From IMG/VR virus record IMGVR_UViG_3300023110_000084, positions 1-38,439 of that record: a stretch of DNA of 38,439 nt; one strand, given 5' to 3'. Position numbers and translations under genes: made by a program. The DNA is from a virus. Every line of letters begins with the position of its first letter. Positions within the stretch are counted from its first letter, which is position 1. Shown in pieces: positions 1 through 6,807 of this stretch. Below the pieces are notes generated by a model. It had not been told where the DNA came from and made no database searches. It worked only from the letters and a program-made list of their open reading frames with translations.

Positions 1-298
1 GAATCATGCCATGCAATTGAATAGCATATTTTGAAAGTTTATAAAGTTCACTTTTTGCCATCCATCCGTCATCGTCGGTGTCGTCTAGTACACCTTCCAT
101 AATTTCGCTCATATAAACTGTAGGCTCTATGCCTTCTTTTAATTCTGTACTGTGTCTTTTCATCCATGCACGTGCAACATCGATGTCTTCGAACACTTTG
201 CGTTCTACTCCGTTAACATCTAGTACTTTATATTCGCTGCCTTCTTTCACGAGTTGTGGTTTGGCAACTGTGGTTGATTGTAATTTTTCTAATCTCAT
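1..298 (-). CDS. Partial hypothetical protein, C-terminus beyond window
   Basis: An open frame runs from an ATG at 298 to the window edge, giving 99 residues with no stop, so the 3' end is missing. The start has a good ribosome site (GGAG, 8 bases upstream) and sits about 30 bases below a late promoter motif at 326-333. The protein is acidic and soluble, beginning MRLEKLQSTTVAKPQLVKEG, with a DDTDDDGW stretch near residues 75-82. I do not recognise the family. The promoter suggests late expression, so a virion or assembly role is possible but not shown. Confidence 0.7.
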   Translation of the reverse strand, partial: MRLEKLQSTTVAKPQLVKEGSEYKVLDVNGVERKVFEDIDVARAWMKRHSTELKEGIEPTVYMSEIMEGVLDDTDDDGWMAKSELYKLSKYAIQLHGMI

Positions 299-325
299 TG
301 AGACGCTCCAAAAGTTATATACACT

Positions 326-333
326 TATTTATC
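326..333 (-). promoter_or_regulatory. T4-type late promoter motif GATAAATA
   Basis: GATAAATA on the minus strand lies about 30 bases upstream of the partial gene at 298 and overlaps the stop codon of the preceding gene. T4-like phages use TATAAATA-like elements as late promoters read by a gp55-type sigma. The leader would be about 20 bases and contains the ribosome site. Confidence 0.6.
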
Positions 334-1204
334 TTGTTGCTTGATGAACCCAGAACTTTTCAACTAATGTGTCGAATGTTTCTTCTTGTATATTGTAATC
401 GTCTCTAATTAATGTACTTGCATATGGTGTGGGCCACACAACATGAAAACTTAGCCAATCTGTACGACTTACCACACTTAAATTTGTCCAAGTTTTGTGT
501 GGAAATAGCGTATCGCCCTCTGGAGTTGCTGTTTCATCGTACCATAGCAAACAATTTTCTGTTGCAATATTTACACAATTATTATACATATTTTTTGCAA
601 AATCATACCAAACATGCGGTTTAGCAAAGAAAGCAAAGTCACCTATCAATCCTCTGCCATTTTGAATATGCAACCAATCTGCAAAAACTTTATCTGTAAA
701 TGTAGGATTAGTGTTCATATTATTAAACGTGTTAACCCACATCTTTTCGGACATTGGTTTAAATGCTACATCGGATCTTGTACGTATTACGAAATCATAT
801 TCGCCTGATAAATTTCCTGTTAAATTTGTAACAAGTCCTGCACTTATAAACTGTCCCCAGAAGTTTTTTTGAAACTTACTTGTATTGTTTAAATCGTTAA
901 CGCATAATACATTATGACGAATGTGATTTGGTAGTAACTCTGATATGTCGTTATTTTGATGATATGGATGTACAGTGTTGTAAAATTTTTGCCAATATTC
1001 TTCGTAATTAAAAATATGATATCTGACCGGATTATATGTTTGTTCAATACGTTGTCTTAAATCTGGTGTACCATCATTCCAAAATGCACCGAAATAATCT
1101 ACTTCAATTTCATTAAAGTGCTGCGGAAACACTTTATTCTTGAACCACCAAGCACCTTGTTCTAAATGCCTGGGCTGTCCGTGTAGTAATACTGCTATTT
1201 TCAT
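329..1204 (-). CDS. Glycosyltransferase-like hypothetical protein
   Basis: A soluble 291-residue protein. The N-terminus MKIAVLLHGQPR and the central FVIRTRSDV motif (about residues 137-145) resemble viral and bacterial proteins of the WavE/LPS glycosyltransferase-like group, where an RTR(S/T)D motif sits at the presumed nucleotide-sugar site. No membrane segment is visible. If the assignment holds, it would glycosylate a virion protein or a host surface glycan. It ends next to a late promoter and lies just downstream of the small virion-type gene cluster. Substrate and donor sugar cannot be inferred. The alternative is an unclassified phage protein with a chance motif. Confidence 0.5.
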   Translation of the reverse strand: MKIAVLLHGQPRHLEQGAWWFKNKVFPQHFNEIEVDYFGAFWNDGTPDLRQRIEQTYNPVRYHIFNYEEYWQKFYNTVHPYHQNNDISELLPNHIRHNVLCVNDLNNTSKFQKNFWGQFISAGLVTNLTGNLSGEYDFVIRTRSDVAFKPMSEKMWVNTFNNMNTNPTFTDKVFADWLHIQNGRGLIGDFAFFAKPHVWYDFAKNMYNNCVNIATENCLLWYDETATPEGDTLFPHKTWTNLSVVSRTDWLSFHVVWPTPYASTLIRDDYNIQEETFDTLVEKFWVHQATR

Positions 1205-1213
1205 ATAAAACTC

Positions 1214-1852
1214 TTAGTTTAGCGGAAGTTCTGGGTTAGATGTTCTAAAGTCTTTTTTACGCATAACTGTTTTAGCAATTAAGTCTAATTCTTGTTTGTT
1301 GCTATCCCAGTCTAATGCAAACGGTACGTTTACATCACTGCGCATGTCTTTAATAACTGCTTCAGCGTCTGGACCCATTTGTGCAATTCGCTTACCATAC
1401 TTATTATAAGCATCTTTAAACAAAATTGCAAGCTCTTTTAGTGTAATAGGCTGTTTATTTCTTCTATCATTTACACGATCCAAAAAGTGCCTTGTAAATT
1501 CTACATCAATTCCAACTGCAGCAAATAGTCTATCCAAATGTTTTTCTAATGTATCTAACATCGGCTGTGTAATTTCTGTTGGATAACCTTCGCTTTCAGC
1601 CATGTACTTGTCACGATACATCTGTTCAATTTCTCTGTGATCAAAACCGCCAAACGTTCTACCAATGTCAAATGCATAACTGCTGATACTGCGTCGATTA
1701 CCTTTGCTCATTACAAGACGGTGCATTGCTGCTAACATAGCTTCAATGAACGCTTCTTTTTGTCGTCGTTTTATTTCTGCTTGTATTTCATCTTTGCTCA
1801 TCGCTTCCTCCATATTAGGGAAGTCGATGTTTAAAAGTTCTGATAATTTCAT
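1214..1852 (-). CDS. Hypothetical phage protein with MKLSEL N-terminus
   Basis: A 212-residue, mainly helical, charged protein. It starts MKLSELLN, which fits the L-x-E pattern cut by T4-type prohead proteases, and holds a basic HFLDRVNDRRN segment near residues 127-137. I recall similar sequences as uncharacterised proteins of marine T4-like phages but cannot name a function. Its ATG overlaps the stop of the upstream gene as ATGA, so the two are probably translationally coupled. A head-internal or assembly role is inferred from the N-terminus and neighbours only. Confidence 0.7.
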   Translation of the reverse strand: MKLSELLNIDFPNMEEAMSKDEIQAEIKRRQKEAFIEAMLAAMHRLVMSKGNRRSISSYAFDIGRTFGGFDHREIEQMYRDKYMAESEGYPTEITQPMLDTLEKHLDRLFAAVGIDVEFTRHFLDRVNDRRNKQPITLKELAILFKDAYNKYGKRIAQMGPDAEAVIKDMRSDVNVPFALDWDSNKQELDLIAKTVMRKKDFRTSNPELPLN

Positions 1853-2067
1853 CTTAAATCATCCCTGTACTCTTTCACGTAGTAATTCATTGGTTCGGTG
1901 TTTACTATTTCGAAGGTCTCGCCATCGATATTCACGCCTGCCAACTTTTTTGGTTTTTTGCTTGTGAATTTTACTACGTGTATTCTGCGCTCAATGCCAC
2001 GGTGGTTTACCTCAAGTATATATTGAGGAAACATATTACGCCACCATCTTTTGAGCATATTTTTCAT
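1849..2067 (-). CDS. Small basic hypothetical protein
   Basis: A 72-residue protein rich in Arg, Lys and Trp (MKNMLKRWWRNMFPQ at the start). It is tied into the cluster by ATGA overlaps at both ends, and its ribosome site (AGGA followed by an A-run) lies in the end of the upstream gene. The family is not recognised. Tight coupling argues for a real gene expressed with its neighbours, perhaps a minor virion component. Confidence 0.65.
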   Translation of the reverse strand: MKNMLKRWWRNMFPQYILEVNHRGIERRIHVVKFTSKKPKKLAGVNIDGETFEIVNTEPMNYYVKEYRDDLR

Positions 2068-3116
2068 TTCTTTTTTCCTGCTTTCATATTAGCACACCAG
2101 TGATACATTTTTTGTTTTTCGCCGCTGCTATTTTTTGCTTTACGTCTTAGTTCAGTTACGCTACCATCACAACTAGCGCCTGCTGCTTTTACACGCCCTG
2201 GTCTGCTTTTGCCTTTTACTTTACCATCAGCAAAGTTTTCTCCCATAACACGTTGTTTAAGAGATTGCCACCAACTTTGATTTTGTTGATTTGTTTTTGT
2301 CTGTTGTTTAGGTTGTTTGTTTTGTCCACCCCAGTTAATTTTATGTGCTAGGCTACCCGGTTCATTTTCGTTAAATGCTGTATCAGCATGTTTCTTAGCA
2401 CTAGCACCATCTGGGTGTTTTGGATTAATACCAACAACTTCGCCGTTTATTAGTTCACTTATATTACTTGCTTTGCCAATTTTGTCAAGCAATTGATGTA
2501 ATGGATCTTCGGGATCATAGTTACCACTTTCGTATCCACTTTTACCTCTTACTTCAGTACGTTTACCTGTTTCACTATCTGTAATATGTAGTACATACAT
2601 ATCATCATCACGTTCTAATTGTAGTTTGTAACCTTCACTAAGTGTTGATTCTGTAAGTGCATTTACTAATTGTGGCACTAGTTCTTTGTCACGTGGTGCT
2701 TCTGGCAAGTCACCTTTTTGTATAGGACGTATGCTTTTAATGTTTGTGTGTTCGTTGTCTTCAAAACGTTTTACAAATTGTTTAACAGGTAGTGCACCAT
2801 CAAAGTCAATCAAGTTGTTGCCTACTTTAACTGCAGCATGGTCTGCAATACCTTTATCGTTTACTAGTACAACAATGTCGCCGCCGTGTATTTGCTGTAA
2901 TGCTTGTGCTACTAGTACACAGCCGCCATCAAACGGGCCGCACTCTACGTTGTCCAGTATGTCATAAACTTCGTCTGCACTTTCTTTAAGATATGGCAAA
3001 CTAAACCACAGTTTGAACCATTCTTCGGTGCCCGGCTTTACTTTGTGCTTACGCTCAATGTCGTGAATACGTTTAGCAGTGTGGCTTATGTTTTCGGCAA
3101 TCTCATTTAGTTTCAT
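2064..3116 (-). CDS. Papain/NlpC-like domain protein, possible virion-internal effector
   Basis: 350 residues from the ATG at 3116. A longer reading from a GTG at 3158 overlaps the upstream gene by 56 bases and is less likely. The N-terminus MKLNEIAENI resembles a prohead-targeting sequence. A domain at about residues 55-110 carries GGC (Cys66), DHA (His93) and LIDFDG (Asp104 or Asp106), the order of a papain/NlpC/transglutaminase-type Cys-His-Asp triad. A Gln/Asn-rich linker follows. The C-terminal module (about 300-350) is basic with paired Cys (GASC, YHWCANMK), a module I associate with marine T4-like phage proteins. Possible roles are a packaged protease or amidase acting on the host, or a head-internal protein. 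Activity is not shown. Confidence 0.6.
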   Translation of the reverse strand: MKLNEIAENISHTAKRIHDIERKHKVKPGTEEWFKLWFSLPYLKESADEVYDILDNVECGPFDGGCVLVAQALQQIHGGDIVVLVNDKGIADHAAVKVGNNLIDFDGALPVKQFVKRFEDNEHTNIKSIRPIQKGDLPEAPRDKELVPQLVNALTESTLSEGYKLQLERDDDMYVLHITDSETGKRTEVRGKSGYESGNYDPEDPLHQLLDKIGKASNISELINGEVVGINPKHPDGASAKKHADTAFNENEPGSLAHKINWGGQNKQPKQQTKTNQQNQSWWQSLKQRVMGENFADGKVKGKSRPGRVKAAGASCDGSVTELRRKAKNSSGEKQKMYHWCANMKAGKKK

Positions 3117-3294
3117 TTGCCAATCCCATGTTTTGAAGTTTATGGGCGTCACTCCCACTCAACGGTTTTGGTTTACCGTTACCACCGAAAAACTTCTTAG
3201 CTTGACGTTCTGTTTCGCCTGGTTTAACATCTACTGTAGTGTTAACACCTGGAACAATTTTTCCATCTTCTGCTAAAATTTCATAAACTTTCAT
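3103..3294 (-). CDS. Small hypothetical protein with capsid-targeting-like N-terminus
   Basis: A 63-residue, Gly/Lys-rich, probably disordered protein. Its start MKVYEILAED closely resembles the T4 capsid-targeting sequence MKTYQEFIAEA, with one residue fewer. The stop codon of the upstream gene directly precedes its ATG. It overlaps the next gene by 14 bases. A small head-internal protein is plausible by analogy with T4 internal proteins, but this is inference from ten residues. Confidence 0.6.
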   Translation of the reverse strand: MKVYEILAEDGKIVPGVNTTVDVKPGETERQAKKFFGGNGKPKPLSGSDAHKLQNMGLANETK

Positions 3295-4119
3295 TTAGGC
3301 CACCATCGTTAATAGTTGTAGCACTGCATTTGGATACAGCGTGTCACGACCGCTAGCTATTGCCTGTGTAGCACGGCGCATCTCATCTGCTTTTTCTGGT
3401 TGTAAATACTGGTCACTTTCTAAACGCTGTATTAATCCATTTATACGTTCCATGTCAATTGGTAATTCTTGTTCTTCAGCTTCACCAAATTTTGATCTAA
3501 GTTGAGTTTGTCTAGCTAAATCGTCGTATGCATCAATTAAACTGTCTAAAAAAACTTGTAGTGTGCCTCTATCTATTAGATATTTGATTTGACGGAAAGC
3601 ATATGGATCTCCAGTTTGTGCTTTTTTAGCTAAGTCTGCAAGTTTATCTGCAATATTTTTTTGTACCGAGCTTAATTTGTAAACACCAACACCACGTACT
3701 TGTACTTCTTTGTCCATAGGATCTTTACGATCTTCTGCTACTCTTGGCTTTTTAGGGGCTGTTCTTGGTGGTTGCACTTGTGGACTAAACTTTGCTTTCA
3801 TAACAGGCGTTTGGTAGCTTGCACCTGGACCTCCGGTTGCATCTGCTTTGTCCTGTGCCGCTCTGGCTTTATCATACATGTCTTTGTATGCTTGTGTGAA
3901 AACTTTTAGTTCTCTTTTGTCTTGTTTTTGATATGGATTATCTAGTCCTGTCATGTGTGGCTGTACAGTTAAACGTTGAGTTGAACCTTGTTCTTCTATT
4001 GATTCTTTTTTCTTGCGTCCAGCACAATGGGCACGTTGCGAAAATCCTTTTGGATTGTCACAGTCAATACTACGTTTGTATTTTTTGCTCCATTTTTCGT
4101 CTATGTGCTTAATCTTCAT
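3295..4119 (-). CDS. Hypothetical virion-type protein with Cys/Lys-rich N-terminal module
   Basis: 274 residues from the ATG at 4119; the frame also opens at a TTG at 4128, which is less likely. The N-terminus (about residues 8-38) is a basic module with IDCDNPKGFSQRAHCAGRKK, a motif I associate with marine T4-like phage proteins. A Pro/Gln/Lys-rich low-complexity stretch (about 45-130) and a helical C-terminal half follow. The two Cys flanking a Gly/Lys/Arg-rich segment could bind metal or nucleic acid, but this is not established. It overlaps the upstream gene by 11 bases. Confidence 0.65.
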   Translation of the reverse strand: MKIKHIDEKWSKKYKRSIDCDNPKGFSQRAHCAGRKKKESIEEQGSTQRLTVQPHMTGLDNPYQKQDKRELKVFTQAYKDMYDKARAAQDKADATGGPGASYQTPVMKAKFSPQVQPPRTAPKKPRVAEDRKDPMDKEVQVRGVGVYKLSSVQKNIADKLADLAKKAQTGDPYAFRQIKYLIDRGTLQVFLDSLIDAYDDLARQTQLRSKFGEAEEQELPIDMERINGLIQRLESDQYLQPEKADEMRRATQAIASGRDTLYPNAVLQLLTMVA

Positions 4120-4384
4120 ATTCTTCAATCTCTATTACTAATTTGCCATCACCTGCAATAAGTCTATGGTATGCTTCTTTTTGTATTGTAAGAGTAGTGC
4201 CGGCGTCAAACGACTGTGGTACCTCGTTATCATACTGAAAACGCCAACCACTACCTTCTATTACTGTTACTTTGCGTGTGTGCCTATCTCTATGCCAAAC
4301 TAATTCTTCTCGATCAACAGAACTTTCAAAAGTTCTTACTCTTTTTCTACCCTGTACTAACTCGTTATACGGCCTTACCACCAC
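4109..4384 (-). CDS. Small cupin-like hypothetical protein
   Basis: A 91-residue beta-rich protein. The order RTFESSVDREELVWHRDRHTR, a WRFQYDNE strand, then KEAYHRLIAGDGKLVIEIEE reads like a single small cupin barrel, with His at the usual metal-binding turns. The start is a GTG at 4384 or 4381; both follow a GGAGG ribosome site inside the end of the upstream gene. Coding overlaps neighbours at both ends. Catalytic or binding function is unknown, and the fold call rests on pattern alone. Confidence 0.55.
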   Translation of the reverse strand: MVVRPYNELVQGRKRVRTFESSVDREELVWHRDRHTRKVTVIEGSGWRFQYDNEVPQSFDAGTTLTIQKEAYHRLIAGDGKLVIEIEEYED

Positions 4385-4935
4385 TGGCCTCCTTTAACGC
4401 CTAAACTCTTATAACGTGGAGTTCTACATGCCCAGTAACCTGCCTTTGTTTTATCATTTTTTTGTTTACATTTGTGTCGTGCTACAAAACTTTTTACAGC
4501 ACCTTTATTACCTGTTTTAGTTTTCAATCCTGTTGTATCACCCCAAGTAACTTTTTTAACTCTACCTGTTTTTGGATTCTTTACATATACATAAAACTTT
4601 TTTGGACCACCTCTTTTAGGTGAATTAAGTTTTACTTTTTTGCCATTGTATTCTGCCTCATCAAGTTCCTCTGCAATAAATGGAACATCTAATGGTACTC
4701 GTTCACCCTCGATGTAGATACATTTACCAATGTCTGTTGCTAATAATTCTTCATCTTGCCAATCTGGAGTTAGCTTCCCCTCGGCTACCATTGCTCTCGC
4801 AATATTGTAAAATTCAGTAAATGCTCTGCTTCCAGGACGAAAAATACACTCGCTAAATGAAATACCTCTTTCGATATGTTCATCAACTGCAATTTGTGCA
4901 GGACTACGTTTTTCTGTAAACTCATATAATTTCAT
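4375..4935 (-). CDS. Hypothetical virion-type protein, basic Cys-rich C-terminus
   Basis: A 186-residue protein starting MKLYEFTEKR, again close to the T4-type head-targeting pattern. The N-terminal 90 residues are acidic and mixed. The C-terminal half is strongly basic, ending in a module with FVARHKCKQKNDK and GYWACRTPRYKSLG, similar in style to the Cys/Lys/Trp modules of the two larger proteins downstream. It is the first gene of the 1.2-4.9 kb cluster, below a CTAAATAC late motif placed inside a hairpin. DNA contact inside the head would suit the charge but is inferred. Confidence 0.65.
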   Translation of the reverse strand: MKLYEFTEKRSPAQIAVDEHIERGISFSECIFRPGSRAFTEFYNIARAMVAEGKLTPDWQDEELLATDIGKCIYIEGERVPLDVPFIAEELDEAEYNGKKVKLNSPKRGGPKKFYVYVKNPKTGRVKKVTWGDTTGLKTKTGNKGAVKSFVARHKCKQKNDKTKAGYWACRTPRYKSLGVKGGQWW

Positions 4936-4940
4936 GATAA

Positions 4941-4977
4941 CACCCTTGGTAATACATATGTATTTAGCCCAAGGGTG
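4941..4977 (-). promoter_or_regulatory. Late promoter motif CTAAATAC within a 9-bp inverted repeat
   Basis: CACCCTTGG (4941-4949) pairs with CCAAGGGTG (4969-4977). Between them is the 14-bp palindrome at 4951-4964, and CTAAATAC reads on the minus strand at 4960-4967. The element sits just upstream of the gene starting at 4935. It could be a late promoter inside an operator-like repeat, or an RNA hairpin ending the upstream transcript. No U-run follows it on the minus strand, so a simple terminator is less likely. Confidence 0.45.
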
Positions 4978-4999
4978 CTAATAAAGTTTTTTTTAAAAC

Positions 5000-5452
5000 T
5001 TATGCGTCTTCTGCGAAATCATCATCAGTTACTGATGCTGCGTCATCTGTTTCACCAGCTTCTTCAACTTCAGCTGCACCGTCTGCTAAGTTAGCATCGA
5101 AGTTCCATGGCACTGACTGTCCGTCATATGCGTTTGAACCTGTACCTGTTGGTGCTGATAGTGTGGCTTTACGGCCTGAGATTTTGCTTGCTAGGTAAGT
5201 CTCTCCATCGTCCATTTTGAACGAAATTGACATCTCGCCTGCTGCTAGGTTTGCTGGAACATCGTCCCATACTAGACTGCATGTAGATTCTGTGTCATCT
5301 GCACCCAGAGGAGCAACAACAAATTTTTTGCTGCCTTTCTGTCTAATGATTGTGCCTTCAACAACACTTGAACCGTCGTGAAAGTTTACTTTGATTTCTT
5401 CACCGCTAGCGGTTGGCTCACCAAAGTGTCTTTTGTTTAGTGGTCTTCCCAT
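5000..5452 (-). CDS. Probable virion structural protein (MGRPLNKRHFG family)
   Basis: 150 residues from the ATG at 5452, chosen because AAAGGAG lies 7 bases upstream and because MGRPLNKRHFG is the start I recall for this marine T4-like phage family. The reading frame extends to 5515 but overlaps the previous gene. Short beta strands dominate the middle (KVNFHDGSSVVEG, MSISFKMDDGETYLAS). The last 25 residues are very acidic (EEAGETDDAASVTDDDFAED). A perfect TATAAATA late promoter at 5519-5526 gives a leader of about 60 bases. Virion location is inferred from promoter and family memory. Confidence 0.7.
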   Translation of the reverse strand: MGRPLNKRHFGEPTASGEEIKVNFHDGSSVVEGTIIRQKGSKKFVVAPLGADDTESTCSLVWDDVPANLAAGEMSISFKMDDGETYLASKISGRKATLSAPTGTGSNAYDGQSVPWNFDANLADGAAEVEEAGETDDAASVTDDDFAEDA

Positions 5453-5504
5453 TTGTTTTCTCCTTTGACGTTCTAGGTCTACGGGGATGGAACCCCATAA
5501 GCCC

Positions 5505-5999
5505 TTATTGGGCATTAGTATTTATATATCTACGTACTCCTAGTGCACGTCTTGGCCTAAACATATCATATCTTACTTCATTGTTTTGATTTCCACCTAG
5601 TATTACCCAGTACTCTTTGTCGTCTATAATTTGTGTTTCAACATAAAAACCTACATGTCCTTTCCAGCCTTCATTGCCTCTTGGAAAGACAACTATGTCT
5701 CCACGTTGTATGTCATCGGTCTCTACACGCTCGCCCCAATAAAGAAAACTACGTGCCATCAATGGCGGATATCTATCTTGATCGTTTAGATTAGGAATTT
5801 GGTCTATTTCTAGCACAGCATTAACAAATGCTGCACACCACTCTGTACGTACAGGATCTACACCTACTAACTCTCGTATTTCTGTGCGATCCTGTCTTTC
5901 TTGCAAACCAATAAAAGGCTGTGCAGTTATAACAGAATCTTTATTGGTGGTTTGGCAGCCAACAAGGGCTGCCGCTAAAACTAAAATAATCACTCTCAT
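5505..5999 (-). CDS. Lipoprotein NlpC/CHAP-type cell-wall peptidase, probable endolysin
   Basis: 164 residues. A signal peptide with lipobox (AAALVGC, Cys15) comes first. A compact cysteine-peptidase domain of the TIGR02594/NlpC-CHAP kind follows: EWCAAFVNAV (catalytic Cys about residue 54), then GHVGFYVE (His about 115) and ILGGNQNNEV (polar third residue). Such enzymes cut peptide bonds or amides in peptidoglycan. A lipid anchor would hold it in the envelope, so it may act as a membrane-tethered endolysin or in superinfection control. The start lies only 5 bases below an AATAAATA motif, with no ribosome site, so translation may be leaderless. Confidence 0.75.
   Translation of the reverse strand: MRVIILVLAAALVGCQTTNKDSVITAQPFIGLQERQDRTEIRELVGVDPVRTEWCAAFVNAVLEIDQIPNLNDQDRYPPLMARSFLYWGERVETDDIQRGDIVVFPRGNEGWKGHVGFYVETQIIDDKEYWVILGGNQNNEVRYDMFRPRRALGVRRYINTNAQ
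5519..5526 (-). promoter_or_regulatory. Late promoter TATAAATA
   Basis: A perfect T4 late consensus on the minus strand, overlapping the last codons of the upstream peptidase gene. The predicted leader to 5452 contains two short GC hairpins (GCCC/GGGC at 5501-5513 and GGGG/CCCC at 5483-5496) before the ribosome site. Confidence 0.65.
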
Positions 6000-6004
6000 C
6001 TGAA

Positions 6005-6012
6005 TATTTATT
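6005..6012 (-). promoter_or_regulatory. Late promoter motif AATAAATA, possibly leaderless
   Basis: AATAAATA on the minus strand ends 5 bases before the ATG at 5999. A transcript started at the usual distance would begin at or very near the start codon. No Shine-Dalgarno sequence is visible. Confidence 0.45.
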
Positions 6013-6807
6013 TTATGGATCTATAAAGAAGTTCTCAATTTTAATAAATGGTGTTCGATTATCAATGTTAAGCAAAATTTTGCTGGTCACAACATTGATT
6101 GTTGTACCATTATTAACCATCTTTTCAAACATTGGTATAAACGCACTATGTTTAGTATGACACCACACTTTAACAGCACCATATTCACTAGCACAAATAT
6201 ACCAACGAATGTCTTTATGTGTATAAGCAAATACATTTTTTATTTTTAATTTACGTGTATCATAGTCAGTAGGATCTTTAAGTTTGTCGTGTATGTTATT
6301 TGAAAAGTAACTGATATAGTTGTTAAATGGCACTGTACCTAAAATACGTTCCGCTTCTTTTTCTAACTTTTCTTTTGTCCAGTTTTCATTGAGTTGTTGT
6401 ATAGTTGTGTCAACATTAAACTGTAACTCAAGCCATCTTGCTATTCCAATATAACCTTTAATGTCATCATGTCTATTGCGATCTGAATTGTTTTCCTCGC
6501 CTGCCCAATTGTAATCCCAATCTGTTTTGCCATTATAACTTTTTTCTTGAATAAACCGTTGCAATGTTTTACGAAAACTACTGAGTCCTTCTCCGCTTAA
6601 CTTATGCACAAGAAATTCACTACGATAGTATTCCCAGATAGATTTACAGCGTTCTTCACTTACATGTGGATTACTTAATCTAAAAACATCAAAATTACTA
6701 GTTTCTTTGGGTACTGTGGTAAAAGAATATTCATCATTAATTGTATAAGTTTGTGGAGTAATATCTTCTTTCATTTTTGATTGTTTGTATTCTTGTTCAT
6801 AACCCAT
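6013..6807 (-). CDS. Hypothetical protein, 264 residues
   Basis: Starts at the ATG at 6807, which overlaps the uvsE stop as TAATG; a GTG at 6819 is in frame but less likely. A soluble, charged protein with aromatic-rich segments (KTDWDYNWAGEE, HKDIRWYICASEYGAVKVW). No known motif is seen. Coupling to uvsE suggests co-expression. Function unknown. Confidence 0.65.
   Translation of the reverse strand: MGYEQEYKQSKMKEDITPQTYTINDEYSFTTVPKETSNFDVFRLSNPHVSEERCKSIWEYYRSEFLVHKLSGEGLSSFRKTLQRFIQEKSYNGKTDWDYNWAGEENNSDRNRHDDIKGYIGIARWLELQFNVDTTIQQLNENWTKEKLEKEAERILGTVPFNNYISYFSNNIHDKLKDPTDYDTRKLKIKNVFAYTHKDIRWYICASEYGAVKVWCHTKHSAFIPMFEKMVNNGTTINVVTSKILLNIDNRTPFIKIENFFIDP

Noticed and set aside
3117-3158. 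GTG start at 3158 for the papain-like protein
   Set aside because: It would overlap the upstream gene by 56 bases and hide the MKLNEI start, which fits its neighbours.
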